NCBI GenBank assembly: GCA_002116315.1
Contig: KZ107847.1
Location: 124,001 to 188,000 of the forward strand
DNA from: Epicoccum nigrum
Lineage: Eukaryota > Ascomycota > Dothideomycetes > Pleosporales > Didymellaceae
Direction: 5' to 3'
Length of the DNA stretch: 64,000 bases
Shown here: positions 20,104 to 31,472 of the stretch, in pieces
Position numbering within the stretch: position 1 is the stretch's first letter
How the letters are laid out: every line of letters begins with the position of its first letter
Program-made: the position numbers and the translations under genes
The notes under the pieces: generated by a model
Seen by the model: the letters and a program-made list of their open reading frames with translations, nothing else
The model's database searches: none
What the model was told of the DNA's origin: nothing

Positions 20104-21309
20104 ATGAGCACCCAGGAACCGCTCACCGAGCTCCCCTTCCCTCCCGTCACCAAGCAGCATATACTGAACTGCTCTTTCCATAACTGGCACCCCAAATACC
20201 GTGCCGTCACACCAAAGGCACGCCTTGTGCCTCTTCCCTCCGCCTTTATCGACTACCTCAAATCAGACGGCATCGTCTTGCCTCCAGAGGAGAACGACAA
20301 TGGGACATGGTCCGACGACGATAGCGGTATCTTCTCTGGTGCGGATAACAACGACGGCGGCGAGCCGGAAGAAGCGGATCCCAGTCTTCACTGGCGCGAT
20401 ACACATGAAGCTATTGAGAGGACAATAGAAGAGCTGGGCGGCAAGGTCGCGCCCAAGCTGAACTGGAGTGCCCCGAAAGATGCAACATGGATCGCTGCCA
20501 CCAACAGCATGGAATGCTCGTCACCAAACGACATCTACTTGCTACTGAAGAGCAGTGACTTCATCACTCATGACCTGGCGCACGCTTTCGATGATACGGC
20601 AGACCAGTCGACAAAACCAGACCCAGAGATAGGATACCACCTCGTTCTGCGAAAGTGGATCAATCTCAACCCCAGCGTAGAGTTCAGGTGTTTCGTGCGA
20701 GATCGACAGCTCATCGCACTATGCCAGCGAGATTTGAATCACTTCGATTTCCTATTCAACATGCAAGACAAGCTGCGACAACTAGTTCAAGACTTCTTCG
20801 ACTCCAAACTGCGAAACACGTTCCCCGACCCGAACTTCACCTTCGACGTGTACATCCCGCCACCACACGACAAAGTGTGGGTTGTGGACTTCAACCCATG
20901 GGCTATGCGAACGGATCCGCTCCTTTTCTCATGGATGGAGCTGCTCACCCTGGACGTGCCTGAAGCTCGGAGTCAGGACAAGGAAGAGGATGTAGTTCGC
21001 ATACCCATTGCTCAAGCTGGTGGCCCGGTCGTTATTTCGTTGGATGATATTGAAAGTGCAAGTGATTCCGACGACTCGGACGAAGATGACGTAGAGGAGA
21101 TCTGGCAGCCAGAATTCAGGCTTGTACGGAAAGACGACCCTGAGGCCTATGGGTTCACAACGCCACAATATAGCGCACACAAGATGCCCAAGGATGTCGT
21201 AGACGCTGCTAGCGGTGGAGAGGGCATGATGCGCGAATTTGCAATGCAATGGCAGGATGCACAGAGGCTAGCTGAGCAGCAAAGGCAAGAAGATAGCGAA
21301 GAAGATTAG
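20104..21309 (+). CDS. CDC123: Cdc123, eIF2 assembly factor
   Basis: Single exon, 401 residues. Family marks: an N-terminal CSFHNWHPKYRAVTPKA, an acidic insert (DNDNGTWSDDDSG), LNWSAPKDATWIA, SSDFITHDLAHAFD, ReWINLNPSVEFRCFVR-type text, and VWVVDFNPWAMRTDPLLFSW. Cdc123 has an ATP-grasp fold and promotes assembly of eIF2 by joining the gamma and alpha subunits. The C-terminal region is acidic (SASDSDDSDEDDVEE) and ends QRQEDSEED. Length fits the family (yeast 360). The start codon was taken at the first ATG, just upstream of the conserved part. Confidence 0.95.
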   Translation: MSTQEPLTELPFPPVTKQHILNCSFHNWHPKYRAVTPKARLVPLPSAFIDYLKSDGIVLPPEENDNGTWSDDDSGIFSGADNNDGGEPEEADPSLHWRDTHEAIERTIEELGGKVAPKLNWSAPKDATWIAATNSMECSSPNDIYLLLKSSDFITHDLAHAFDDTADQSTKPDPEIGYHLVLRKWINLNPSVEFRCFVRDRQLIALCQRDLNHFDFLFNMQDKLRQLVQDFFDSKLRNTFPDPNFTFDVYIPPPHDKVWVVDFNPWAMRTDPLLFSWMELLTLDVPEARSQDKEEDVVRIPIAQAGGPVVISLDDIESASDSDDSDEDDVEEIWQPEFRLVRKDDPEAYGFTTPQYSAHKMPKDVVDAASGGEGMMREFAMQWQDAQRLAEQQRQEDSEED

Positions 21310-22117
21310 ATCAACACGTACACAAGTACACGCGTACACACGTCTCGAAAACCGAACGTGAACAATTGAGCATAAATCATCTAAACCAGCCAATATCTCT
21401 TTGGGCTACAACTACATCCAAGACAAGAAGTGGTCATATTTGAACGGTACGTACCACAACGAGGGTTGGTTTGGGCACCTGCAAGGCTGAGGCCTGGACA
21501 ATGGATATTAGATTGCCAGCAATGTTTTAGACCTTGCAGGTCCAGTTGGCACCGCCACGTACACTGTCAGGTACCTCGAACCACCTGAAACAGGCTTGGC
21601 TACGTTGTGTCGATCGACGATGGCCAGGTAGCTGGTGCGTTGGACCTCATGCAGCGTCAGAGACTAGTATGAAGGACCCTGAAGTTGCTCCGGTCAAGAT
21701 GGAACTTTATGAAACGCAAACCTGTTCGCGAGACCACGATATCTGTATGGAGATCTGCTGGAAACGAACTGGATCGCCCTTTAGAGCCCGGTTATGCAAA
21801 GCAGTTGAAGCAAGACTGTGAAGTGGGGCTGTTTTGATTGGCTGACGGCGACCGCGATGTGTGGAAGGGGCGGTGGACAAAATTGTGCACGGGCATGACT
21901 CGCACCGGCCTCGCCTCGTCGCGTTGCCAGAACAATTCGACAGCACGTCCCGGGCCCCCGCAGTGTAAACAGAACCAGTTCCAGACTACGAAGTATAGTT
22001 CAGCTCTCCACCATCTCCAGCGCCCAGGACTATCTCAAAAAACTCATCTCAGCTTGTAATCTGCAATATAACTCGAGATCGCCTCACACAACTTGGGTAT
22101 CCGAAAATTTGCTCAAG
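21310..22117. other. Intergenic, no gene seen
   Basis: 808 bp between two plus-strand genes. A 95-codon frame at 21534-21821 opens without ATG support from context and has no recognisable content. Confidence 0.6.
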
Positions 22118-23368
22118 ATGGGCATTCAAGATACCACCCCACACGTGTCCGCACACTCCGAGACGGCCAGCAAGCACTGTGGCTTCCTCTCGCTCCCTAC
22201 AGAACTGAGGTGCTATATATACGACTACCTCCTCGCGGAGCCGCACGCCATCACCGTTTCTGCTGGATACACGACCGTTTTTGGCCACCGCATACACGAC
22301 AAAGCGCGTAAAATTAATGTCCCAGGCCTCCCACTCGACTTCGCGCCAGTTGCACGTAGCAGCCACGATGCTGCGCTTCTCTCTGTTGCAACCCCGCCTG
22401 AAGTTGCCCTTGAGAAGGAGGACGTGCACAATGGCGGTATACCACGACTGCAGCTACCTGGCCCGCTGGCCTTGCTAAGGACGTGTCGTATGGTCAACGA
22501 TGAGCTCAAAGACTACATGCGAGGACGGAAAGTGCGTAAAGCCGCACGTGCTAAGAACACATCCGTTGCCGAGGTCGACACCGAAGGGCTTTCTCTATAT
22601 GTATCCTATCCTTACGGCGTCATGGTGTTGAATCATCTTTACCCCGCCCTCCTCAAGCAGGCGCACCGCGTCTACATCTCGGGTTACTATGCGAGCGCCA
22701 AAGAGCCGGAAATGCCTCTCAATGCCTCGACCGACTCGAGTACAGACTTGAGCCTCACGCCGCAGGCATCCTTCGCAGCAGCAGCAGCAGTAGCGCCGCC
22801 TGTACAGTCTGTGCCCCCTGCCTCGGGAAACCCAATTGGGCACCCGACACCGCGTCTGCGGTCCAGCCGCACACGCCTTCGTGTGGATTCTCCTCTGCAG
22901 AACCAGGAGCCCATCAAGACGCCTACCGCATTCCCCGCTCTCGATCAGGCCACCTCCTCTTCTGCCCTCGCCGCCCTTGCAGATATGCTCCGTGTCCTCT
23001 TCCCATCCCCACCGACGCCTGTACCAACACCCTTCGTGCCGACGCCAATCATCTCGCTGCAAGCACGCATTCTCTACCCTGGCGCCGAGTCCTATTCCAG
23101 CGTATGGAGTGACGAGTCAAGCCCAGTCAGTCACCTCCTGCGTGGTATTTGCGGCGGCAAGATCGACATGCAGGTCAAGCGTGGGAGCTTAGGATGTGGC
23201 GTGTCCATGGGTGTGCACCCGCAGCTGGACAAGAGAGAAGTGAGCACAAGCTGGGAGAATTGGCGGGTGATGGAGCAGGCTCCTGCCGGAGTGAATGGGC
23301 GGAGAATGACGGGCAGGGGACGAGAGGTCCAGTTGAGCGACTTGGATCAGTTCCTGACTGAGGTCTAG
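22118..23368 (+). CDS. F-box-like domain protein, function unknown
   Basis: Single exon from ATG 22118, 416 residues; a TTG three codons earlier was not used. Residues ~20-40 read GFLSLPTELRCYIYDYLLA, the L-P-E-L-x-x-x-I-Y-x-Y-L pattern of fungal F-box-like proteins. A conserved-looking block LLRTCRMVNDELKDYMRGRK follows. The middle (about 205-300) is disordered, Ala/Pro/Ser-rich, with a five-Ala run and PSPPTPVPTPFVPTP. The C-terminal part may be ordered (WRVMEQAPAGVNGRR). F-box proteins usually give substrate choice to SCF ubiquitin ligases, but many fungal F-box-like proteins of this shape have no tested role. Confidence 0.72.
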   Translation: MGIQDTTPHVSAHSETASKHCGFLSLPTELRCYIYDYLLAEPHAITVSAGYTTVFGHRIHDKARKINVPGLPLDFAPVARSSHDAALLSVATPPEVALEKEDVHNGGIPRLQLPGPLALLRTCRMVNDELKDYMRGRKVRKAARAKNTSVAEVDTEGLSLYVSYPYGVMVLNHLYPALLKQAHRVYISGYYASAKEPEMPLNASTDSSTDLSLTPQASFAAAAAVAPPVQSVPPASGNPIGHPTPRLRSSRTRLRVDSPLQNQEPIKTPTAFPALDQATSSSALAALADMLRVLFPSPPTPVPTPFVPTPIISLQARILYPGAESYSSVWSDESSPVSHLLRGICGGKIDMQVKRGSLGCGVSMGVHPQLDKREVSTSWENWRVMEQAPAGVNGRRMTGRGREVQLSDLDQFLTEV

Positions 23369-23684
23369 GAGATCCCAAATCCATGGCCCTGTTGTTGGCG
23401 TATCACGACCCAAGCAGGGTTTAATGTATGATGACGCTTTGTTACGATATTGGGTAGTTTGTTGCATTATGATGGCTACGACGCAGGCACGACACTGGAC
23501 TGCTGGCAGTCTGAACATCATTATGAGGGCCACGCGCTCCAGGGACTGCGGGTAGGGTAAGCAGTCCAAGGTATTCTTTCTAAGTCTCTATCAATAAATC
23601 ATAATTATAACAAAACTTGCCCCGCACGTGATGAAACTAAGGCGATGTCTTCTACTAGTTGCCCGTCGCATGATTGTATTGTGC
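23369..23684. other. Convergent 3' region
   Basis: 316 bp between convergent stop codons; AT-rich near 23590, nothing else seen. Confidence 0.6.
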
Positions 23685-25589
23685 TCAGAACTTGATATCA
23701 ACGATTATAGGCTCACCTCTCATAAGTTGCATGCGATTGGCGAGCTTCACCTTCGCTCTATGCCCGTCATCTTTCACATACTCCACATCTATATACACCA
23801 GCCTCAGATGCTCGGGGACCACCAAATCCTCGTGCCCTTCCCCACCTGCAGGCACCCCTGCCTCTTTCCTGGCAGCAGCTTGCTCCAGCTCCCACGCTAC
23901 GGTTCCGATCTTGCCCACCATCTGCCCGTCAAACGACCCTTCTCTTCTTGGAAGCTGTCGGGTCAGCTCGAGTGCTTTTTTTCGCAGTGCAACGCACGTT
24001 ACTGGGGCGCTGGAGGCAATGAGCCAGAGCGCGGACAGTGGGCCCGGTGCAGCCGCGTAGACGGGAGCGGAGGGCGGGGTCAGCGAAAGCAAGTGTTCGA
24101 TGTGCGGCATCATATCCGAGAAGTGCTTGACAGGGTCGTACGGGATTTGGGAGAGCGGGCTTGTGATACCGAAGTGCTGTTTAAGCGGTGCAATAGATGA
24201 TTGTAGCCAGTGGAGTGTCTGTGCGATGAGTAACTTTGTCTTCGATGAATTCTGTTCTGGGGCGTCGAAGTTGGGAGATGCGGCGCCGATGATCTCCAGA
24301 GACCTTGTGATGCGCTGAAAGCGGGTGACGAATGAATTGTGCTCGCGTTGTATCGCGTTGCGATCGGTGGGGGGACGCACTACGCAGCCGCGGTTGAAGG
24401 CGAGGGTGTCGTTCAGGAGCGTCTCGATGCGGCAGTGCACTTCTGAGAGAGCCCAAGGCGAGTCGGTGTCTATTTCGACTGGTTCGAAGGCGCGCATCGT
24501 TTGGACCACGGGCTCCCAGTCCCGTATGTCCGTCCAGCTTATGCTGATTCTAGCTTGGGTGTCTAGTCCGGTAAAAATTGATCGTAGAGAATTTATGTTA
24601 ACAGGATGGCTGTACCTATCGGTGTAGCTTTGTAACTTGGTCTCCCTGAGCATGCGTATACCACTTCGTAGATGATTTAGTGCTGCTTCTCGTTGACCCT
24701 GAAGATCGGCCATACTGCCGAAAAGAACACAGCAAGTCATGGCAGTTAGCTTATCCGCCACCCCAGATCTATCGCTTCTGGTCTGGTCCTTGATCAATTG
24801 TTGTATGGCCTTATTTGATTGACTTAGAGCGAAGTAGTAGTTTCGGTTGGCTGCATCTCTGTCTCGTATTGAAGCGGTATCATAGAAATTCCTGTACATA
24901 GCACCAAGAGCGATGATGCAGTGTTGAATAGAAGCATGTTGATGTGCGGCTTGCAGGAGCTGACTCTGCCAAAAGGCTGAGTTGGAGGATCGTGCAAGTG
25001 CCGGTCCGGCATATCTTACGTAGAACTGTAGGCTGATGCGTTCTTCGTCAGACTCAAGGCGTAGTAAAGGCAGGAGAAAAGACGGTGCACCAAAGGAGCG
25101 AGTCTCTGATACACAGTTGAAGTCATCCCCACTCGACGTCGACGAAGATGGACTTGTTGAAGGTGTCTGGACGGGCACAACCGCGCGTATAGGAACGAAA
25201 TTGGAGTCGTAGCCATCACATGTGCGGCCTGTGGTCGTGCATCGTTTACAATGGGGCTTGGTCTCGTCACATTTCACTTTGCGTATCCTACCCAGCGAGT
25301 ATCAGCATCGTAACAAAAGAGAACTCATTTCTGACGTTGCAGCTTGAAAGATGGGTTCATTATGTGGTATTATGGAAATCATCGATCGGGGGTGATGAGC
25401 GGTTAGAGTGACTCTCTGTCTGGTTCAAGAAGCCCTCAGCTGGCTGGAGCCTGCATGTATATGACCTCTGCCAGTAATGACATGTAGGAGTGTGATCAAA
25501 ATCAACACTCACTTGCACGTCTTGCAGCCCGACCTGGTCTTCGGTTTGTATGCCCTTGTTCGAGGTGGCCCTGTGATGATACCCGCCAT
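23685..25589 (-). CDS. Zn2Cys6 fungal transcription factor
   Basis: Exons 25589-25513 and 25287-23685, giving 559 residues. The binuclear cluster is complete only after splicing: Cys22, 25, 32, 39, 42, 49 with spacing C-x2-C-x6-C-x6-C-x2-C-x6-C. The intron falls right after the second cysteine pair member (CKTCK/IRKVKC). It is long (225 nt) for this window. The region after residue ~95 (LLPLLRLESDEERISLQFYV, HCIIALGAMYRNFYDTASI) is like the middle homology part of such regulators. The target is unknown, and no metabolic cluster lies beside it. The ATG starts MAGIITGPPRTRAYKPKTRS, a usual leader for the cluster. Confidence 0.88.
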
Positions 25590-25868
25590 AGCTGATATCC
25601 AGCAACTCCGTGGCGCAGTACAAACAAATTGGATCACGTGTATGTTGAAGCAGAAGCCGGACTTGTCCGTAAGGTACAAAGTGCGGACAGCGAAATGGAC
25701 AGAGCGTGCAACGTTGCGATGTTCGTTGATGTTGAGGGCGGCCTGGATGAGATCCACTTCACACTTCAGCCAATGAAGAGCCAGTGTCTGGCTGGCAGTA
25801 TTTCTTGCTTGCTCCTTTGCAGCCCGACTCCACTCGCACAAGGAGATTATCCAGCCAATTGCCGCTGC

Positions 25869-26390
25869 TCAGAAACTTCTGCTGCCCGTTTTGCCCGTCC
25901 TGCAGTTGCTGAAGTCGCAAGTGGGTCGTAGTGCGCAAGGCCGTGCGTGTGTAGTGAAAATTTGGTAAGGAAGGCTGTGAGCACGGGCCGCGTTCGCGAA
26001 GTATATAATCCCTCGAATCTCCGTCCCTCTTTCCTCTTCCTTAGTTCGACGATACTTCATAGAATCATTTCTATAGTACACGTCCTCTTCTGAGCTTCCT
26101 ACAGAAGCCACAGATTCTCCAACCTGGTTGATGACTTTCAGCCTCGATGCCCAGGAGTGAGGCCTTATTGCATTTGCTTCGGCGAATGTGGCGATGATCT
26201 TCAGCCAACCGGGCTCGTACTTCGGTCGACCTGGAAGGCAGGGTGTTGATGGCAATCTGACAGGCCTTTTTTTCGTCGATGCTTTCAGCTTGCTGATTGC
26301 TTGAAGAAGAACTCCGGTGTCCAGATTGATATTTTCATTTGAGCAATCTTCAGACGGTTGCGTCTGTCGTGCAAATGTAACATCCATCAT
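25869..26390 (-). CDS. Possible hypothetical protein (doubtful)
   Basis: ATG-initiated frame of 173 codons upstream of the Zn2Cys6 gene. The first half (LLQAISKLKASTKKRP, YEPGWLKIIATFAEANAIRP) looks more protein-like than the second, which reads like translated non-coding DNA. No domain recognised. It could be a decayed gene, or an exon whose partners I cannot place. Confidence 0.22.
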   Translation of the reverse strand: MMDVTFARQTQPSEDCSNENINLDTGVLLQAISKLKASTKKRPVRLPSTPCLPGRPKYEPGWLKIIATFAEANAIRPHSWASRLKVINQVGESVASVGSSEEDVYYRNDSMKYRRTKEEERGTEIRGIIYFANAARAHSLPYQIFTTHARPCALRPTCDFSNCRTGKTGSRSF

Positions 26391-26575
26391 CTTGAGTGCT
26401 TCGCATCTACCTTGGATACCTGTTGATCATGTTGTCCATGTTGGTAAGAAAGGGATATCCAGATTTGATGCTATCTGTCACCCATACATTCGCTCAAGGG
26501 CGTTCAGCACGTCTCGTGGCGTCCCGCGCGATATATGTATGTCGCAGGCAGTAACACGAGGGCTCTTTGATCATG

Positions 26576-26768
26576 TACAGCACCTTACCAGCTCCGAGCG
26601 GACGCTACACTTTTGAGGGATTCATTCAGAAAAGGTAGAAAGAAAAAACAGCTGATTAGCATTGAGAGCTATCTTAGACATATTCTTAATCACTAATACC
26701 TGCTAGTTAGATCTGTAGTCCTCCGACTAGTACCATTTCTCGCAGTGCGGTCGGCGTAAGGTGCTGTA
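26576..26768. mobile_element. MITE copy 1 (TA-flanked, TIR CAGCACCTTAC)
   Basis: 193 bp bounded by TA dinucleotides, with perfect terminal inverted repeats CAGCACCTTAC...GTAAGGTGCTG. The left interior has CAGCTCCGAGCGGACGC and TTCATTCAGAAAAGG, the right interior GCGGTCGGCG. No coding capacity. TA target duplication suggests mobilisation by a Tc1/mariner-type transposase (inference). Nearly co-linear with copy 2 at 61350-61556 (opposite strand). Confidence 0.8.
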
Positions 26769-27820
26769 TTAGACCCAAACAGCCCATGAGTCCACGCCGC
26801 TTCCAAAGCAAGGATGCAGTGCAAGGCAGGCAGGAAAAGGCCTCCTGCAAGCACAGTGCACACATCAATCAGTACCAAGGACAATGGTGCTTCTCGCTTT
26901 AGCTGCTCGACTTGGTAACGTGGAACCGCTTTCCATCGCGATGATGAGGGGTAGGAAGCGGTTCACTCTCGGCTCAACTCTTGACATGTGCTGTGACTTC
27001 CTCTTTCAGGACAAGCGGCTGGTATGATCTTGGTGCTATGCGAACGAGGTTCCGCGTGCGCATGTAGGCGGCTGCAACGGCTGGCACCGATTGCAGCCAT
27101 ACGGCGTGCGCGGAATTACGTTTGTGCATGTGGGGGATAGACTTGCATGATAGTGCGTCGAGGATCATGATCGAATCGTGCATGCGGCGCACTCGCGCAG
27201 AGCAACATGGAGTGGGAGAAAGCGCGCAAAGAAAACTTGCATTTTTCCAGGGGGTTTACTTATAGAGCGTCCGCGGCGAGGGTCTTGTGTTCACAATCTG
27301 ATACGCGGTTGTGTTTGTAGGAATACATGTCGGCGGCTCGGCCATCCCAACGGACAGTACCGAATCACGATCAGCTGCTTCCCCGATTTCTTTTCTTCAC
27401 TCTACCTTCACGGGTCCGGGACGACTCTACCAAACCATCCTGGAAGTTGGAACCCGCTCTCTCCACTCTTACCCGCGGATGCGTATAAGAGAACTGTCAT
27501 ACCCCGCCATTTCGTCCCGCACTGTAAACCCACCCGTCGACTGCTCGTTGTAGACGCTGCAAGCTGAGATCGTTGCTACGTCACACGCACACTACCCGCC
27601 TGTGACCGCATAGGAAGAGCAAGCACCCGGAGCCGTCCATGGAAAGAGGCCCTGCTGCTTGTTGTTGTTGTTGAAGTCACACCGCCTGTTTGGCATACCT
27701 AGCCTTGGGTGAAGGGTGCAGACGCCGGCCGGTCCTAAAAGCGCGCACTCTTCAAAACGACCGTTGATGCACGACGACCACCAGTACCCGTTTGCTGGGC
27801 GTGAGGCCCCTGAGAGTACC
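26769..27820. other. Intergenic, no gene seen
   Basis: About 1 kb between the MITE and the next gene. Contains a short (TTG)n run near 27660. Frames at 27178-27567 and 27311-27553 are not convincing. Confidence 0.55.
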
Positions 27821-28315
27821 ATGACAACCAACAGTCCCTTCTTCGGCGGCTTTCTGGCAGCGTTCCGTGCACAGCCTGCTGTACAGAAGGCCGCCGTGTC
27901 GCAAACCGCTTCCGCAGCCTCCTACTCCCACACCGCTGCACCGGCCCAGACACCGGGCTACGACGCCTCGAACACCACACGAACGATAACCACCAAGACA
28001 CGATCGCCTTCGCCTGGTGCGACAACTACAGTGGTCCATAGCACGGCCCAGTTCCAACCCACCAGACAGCATGCCACACCATATCACCGCTCTACGTCAC
28101 CCGTTCATGCAAAGGCTTTTCCAATTCCCGGTGCATCCCAGAGAGGCAGAAGAGAATCAGACAGCTCTTCGGACGGCTTCAACGAGATCATGGGCAGCGA
28201 GAAGTGGTACATTGGCGGCCGGACAGCGACGGGCGAAGAGAAGTTCTACAAGCTCGGAATGGTCAAGCGTCACCGTAGCGCAGACCGCTTGAGTTTGGAC
28301 AAGCTTAGTATATAG
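27821..28315 (+). CDS. Conserved fungal protein of unknown function
   Basis: Single exon, 164 residues from ATG 27821 (context TACCATGA); an in-frame ATG at 27767 would add 18 residues but has a poor context. The N-terminus MTTNSPFFGGFLAAFRAQ is followed by a Ser/Thr/Pro-rich, probably disordered middle. The C-terminus is the ordered-looking part: SEKWYIGGRTATGEEKFYKL, then RHRSADRLSLDKLSI. I recognise this C-terminal pattern as typical of a small ascomycete-only family, but no function is known to me. A 3' extension or a further exon is not needed, as the frame ends in a stop at 28315. Confidence 0.6.
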   Translation: MTTNSPFFGGFLAAFRAQPAVQKAAVSQTASAASYSHTAAPAQTPGYDASNTTRTITTKTRSPSPGATTTVVHSTAQFQPTRQHATPYHRSTSPVHAKAFPIPGASQRGRRESDSSSDGFNEIMGSEKWYIGGRTATGEEKFYKLGMVKRHRSADRLSLDKLSI

Positions 28316-29008
28316 GGGAGGATGAAGACACACGTTCACAACATGCATGACCTGGCGTTTGCGGCATCATCTAGGCTTCTCAGCATTTGCGAGATCCCCA
28401 ATAGGCGTTTTGGAGGGAATACCACATATCGAGATCAAGAAACGAGGGCCATGACCCTACGGTTCAATATACATACACTTTCGTGGGCTTTGTTGCTCGT
28501 GCTTATACAAATCATTTCGTTGCTGCATGTGAGATCGGCCAAGCGCCGAACACCCAACGTTTAAATCACACCCTGCTACTTTGTCACCATGCCAGTTGCA
28601 AGAGAGAGACGCGGCCCTTCGAGTATCGGCAAACTCTGAACAGAAAGTCGGTCTGCATTCAGCAGCAGGGATTGAGATCGATTCGGAGTGGGCAGTCTTA
28701 TTCCGATACCCCCGCCACGCTATCCCACTTTTCGGCAACTGATCGCAGGGCGTTGTATTTCTTCACGGAAAAGCTTCTTTTATGACGGCAATACGTCCAA
28801 AGTCGCGGATAAGGCCAGCGCCAACCCTGCAATAAAATGACACAACATGTCTTCTCTACAGACCTTGACCTACTCGAGTCATCGTTTCTTGCCTCTCGTT
28901 CAGATAAGACCTTGTGGGTCGCTGTTCTTAGCATCCTTTACTTTACCGTATCAACTGAAATATACAGACAACTTTTCTCGTCCAACACCCTTTCCATGAT
29001 TTCACGCC
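28316..29008. other. Intergenic upstream of MFS gene
   Basis: 693 bp, no gene recognised. The last ~100 bp is pyrimidine-rich, as in many fungal 5' leaders. Confidence 0.55.
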
Positions 29009-30937
29009 ATGGCTCCTCATGACGATCCAGTCTCAGTCTCATCCCCAGTTGAACCTGTAGCCCCCCAGACTCATGGAGAACCCGAGAAGCAGACGCAGTA
29101 TGCCTCAATTATACCAGAGGGCGAGCGACGCCTCGAGCTACAACATACCCTCTCTTCCATGAGCCACGATGGCATGGCTCATGCCACACACGTGGTCACT
29201 GGGGATTCCGACGAGGTCTACAATAAGTTCTCCGACCGGCGAAAGATAGTCATTGTCGCTGCTATGTCGTTCTGTAGCTTTCTCGCCCCAATCTCCTCAA
29301 CTACTGTCTTATCTGCGGTGCCGGAAGTAGCAGCAACATTCAACACAGACGGATCCATCATCAACGTGTCGAATGCCTTATACATGCTTTTCATGGGTAT
29401 CAGCCCATTGTTTTACGGCCCGTACGGTAACATCTACGGCAGAAAATGGGTGGGTAACAGAGGCTCGATAGGCATTCTCCTTCTATTAACGTTTCCGTCA
29501 GGTCTCAGTCGTAAGTGCAGCGCTGTTCACTGCCTTCTCTATTGGAACCGCTTTAGCGCCTAATCTGGCATCCTTTTTCGTCTTCAGGATCTTGACTGCT
29601 TTCCAAGGCACGGCTTTTCTGATCATCGGGAGCGCAGTCATTGGTGATATTTACAAACCAGTACGTAGAACCACTCCCTTTCCCATTCACTTTCTTCATC
29701 GTTCAAGCCATTGGTAGCAGCACGTCGTTTTATCAGATTTGTTCGGACCTCAACATGGATACACAGGACCACTGCAGTCGCAGCAGGTAAACCCTCAGCT
29801 GCCCTTTGACCTAAGCTAACAGCTTCTCCAGACTGAGCGGGCAACTGCATTGGGCTGGTTCCTTTCTGGGACACTGATCGGGCCTGCACTAGGTGAGTTT
29901 TGTTAAAATTCCAATCCGCAGGCGCTTGACTGACACGATTGTAACAGGCCCTTTTATCGGAGGTATAATTGTCACATATCGCAGCTGGCGTGATATCTTC
30001 TGGCTACAAACAGCATTAGCTGGCACTGCAGTAATCCTCTGCTTCTTCGCCCAACCCGAGACTATCCACGTGAGACGATCTACCGAGCTTGAGGGCCTCA
30101 AACCATCAGAAAAGGCACAGAAGATGTGGCAATGGCTGAACCCGTTCCGCGTCTTACGCTTGTATCGTTATCCCAACCTCCTGCTAGTCGTACGTGAATC
30201 ATGCCAATGCTGCGTCAGACCCATGTGCTGACTTTCTTTAGGCTCTTTCTTCTTCTTCGCTCGTCTGGAATATGTACTCGCTTCTGACTCCTATCCGCTA
30301 CGTACTGAACCCACGCTTCGGCCTAACCACGCCGCTTCAGGGCTCGCTTTTCTATATTGCCCCAGGCTGCGGGTATCTTTTCGGCACCTTTTTCGGTGGA
30401 CGGTACGCTGATTACGTTGTTCACAAATACATCCGCATCCGAGGCCATCGTGAGTCTGAAGATCGACTTCGAAGCTGCTTGTGGTTCCTAGGAGGCGTCA
30501 TTCCCGCATGCATGCTTATCTATGGATGGAGCGTTGAGAAGAGAGTGGGTGGCATCGCGCTCCCAGTCATTATGATGTTCTTGCAGGGCGTTGCTCAGCT
30601 ATTCTGTTTCCCCAGTCTGAACACATACTGCCTGGATGTCATGCAGGGGCGCTCTGCGGAAGTTGTTGGTAAGTGATATCTGCTACCTTGCCCAAGCCAC
30701 CACTGACATAAAATAGCCGGCAACTACTTTATGCGCTACATGTTCGCAGCAGGCGGCTCAGCAGTCGTTCTCCCGGCCGTTCGAGCCATCGGCGTCGGGT
30801 GGTTCTCGACTATCAGCGCGCTGTTTCTTGTCTGCGGTGCGCTCGGAACGTATGCCACGGCGCTGTATGGGAAGGGCTGGCGAGAAGCTATTGATGCAAA
30901 AAAGGCGGCGAGCAAGGATGGCGAGAACCAGGTCTGA
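29009..30937 (+). CDS. MFS transporter, drug:H+ antiporter-1 (DHA1) type
   Basis: Six exons: 29009-29449, 29502-29660, 29832-29892, 29948-30189, 30242-30668 and 30717-30937, giving 516 residues. After a hydrophilic ~80-residue head come twelve membrane segments. Motif A is GPYGNIYGRKW in the loop between helices 2 and 3. The antiporter motif C, GWFLSGTLIGPALGPFIGG, is split over three exons and restored only by splicing. DIYKPTERATALGW is typical of fungal DHA1 proteins. Such proteins export drugs or small organic molecules from the plasma membrane; the substrate here is unknown. Exon 3 codes just 20 residues. The splice sites fit GT-AG throughout, and frames join without error. Confidence 0.9.
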
Positions 30938-31472
30938 CCCCTAAACATCAGTCGGTCAGATTATAGTGCGGTTGTAGTTCCCCGTTGTCATGGTCATTTT
31001 TCTATGCTTTTCATATTTTCAATTTTTGCTAGATCGTTATTTGGTGATGGGGGATTTGGGTCGGTTGTAGCATCGAAAAAGGTAAGGTAGACGCAAGATC
31101 ACAAGACAAGACTTTAGACATCAGTGTTGTATACTCGGATTGCATAGAAACGAAAACCCTATAGATATATTCGTCCGAGAAAGAAACTCAACAATGGTGA
31201 TGTTGTAGAGGTGACCTACGTTCATGTACGCTGACCATCCCGCGAAATCCTTTGCCCTCTGATTGGCCCATTCTCCCCGTCGTCTTGGCGTCAACCTCTC
31301 AACTTCTCACTCACCCGCCGGCATCGTCACTTCATCGCAAACCCACATTCGCAACGATGCACGTCTCTGAGCCAGCCCGCCCCATTCAGGGCAAGTCAAT
31401 CGCCGCTTTCGTAAGCTCTCCGGGTATTCTGCCCAGCCATTGGCCGCCTGGTAGCGCAATGGAGGACGCAGG
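30938..31472. other. Intergenic with QCR10 5' leader
   Basis: 535 bp. The last part holds a 39-codon upstream ORF (31357-31476) whose stop overlaps the proposed QCR10 ATG as ATGA. Confidence 0.55.

Noticed and set aside
16460..31000. Secondary-metabolite cluster around the Zn2Cys6 factor and two MFS transporters
   Set aside because: No polyketide, peptide or terpene synthase and no tailoring enzymes lie between them; intervening genes are housekeeping or unknown.
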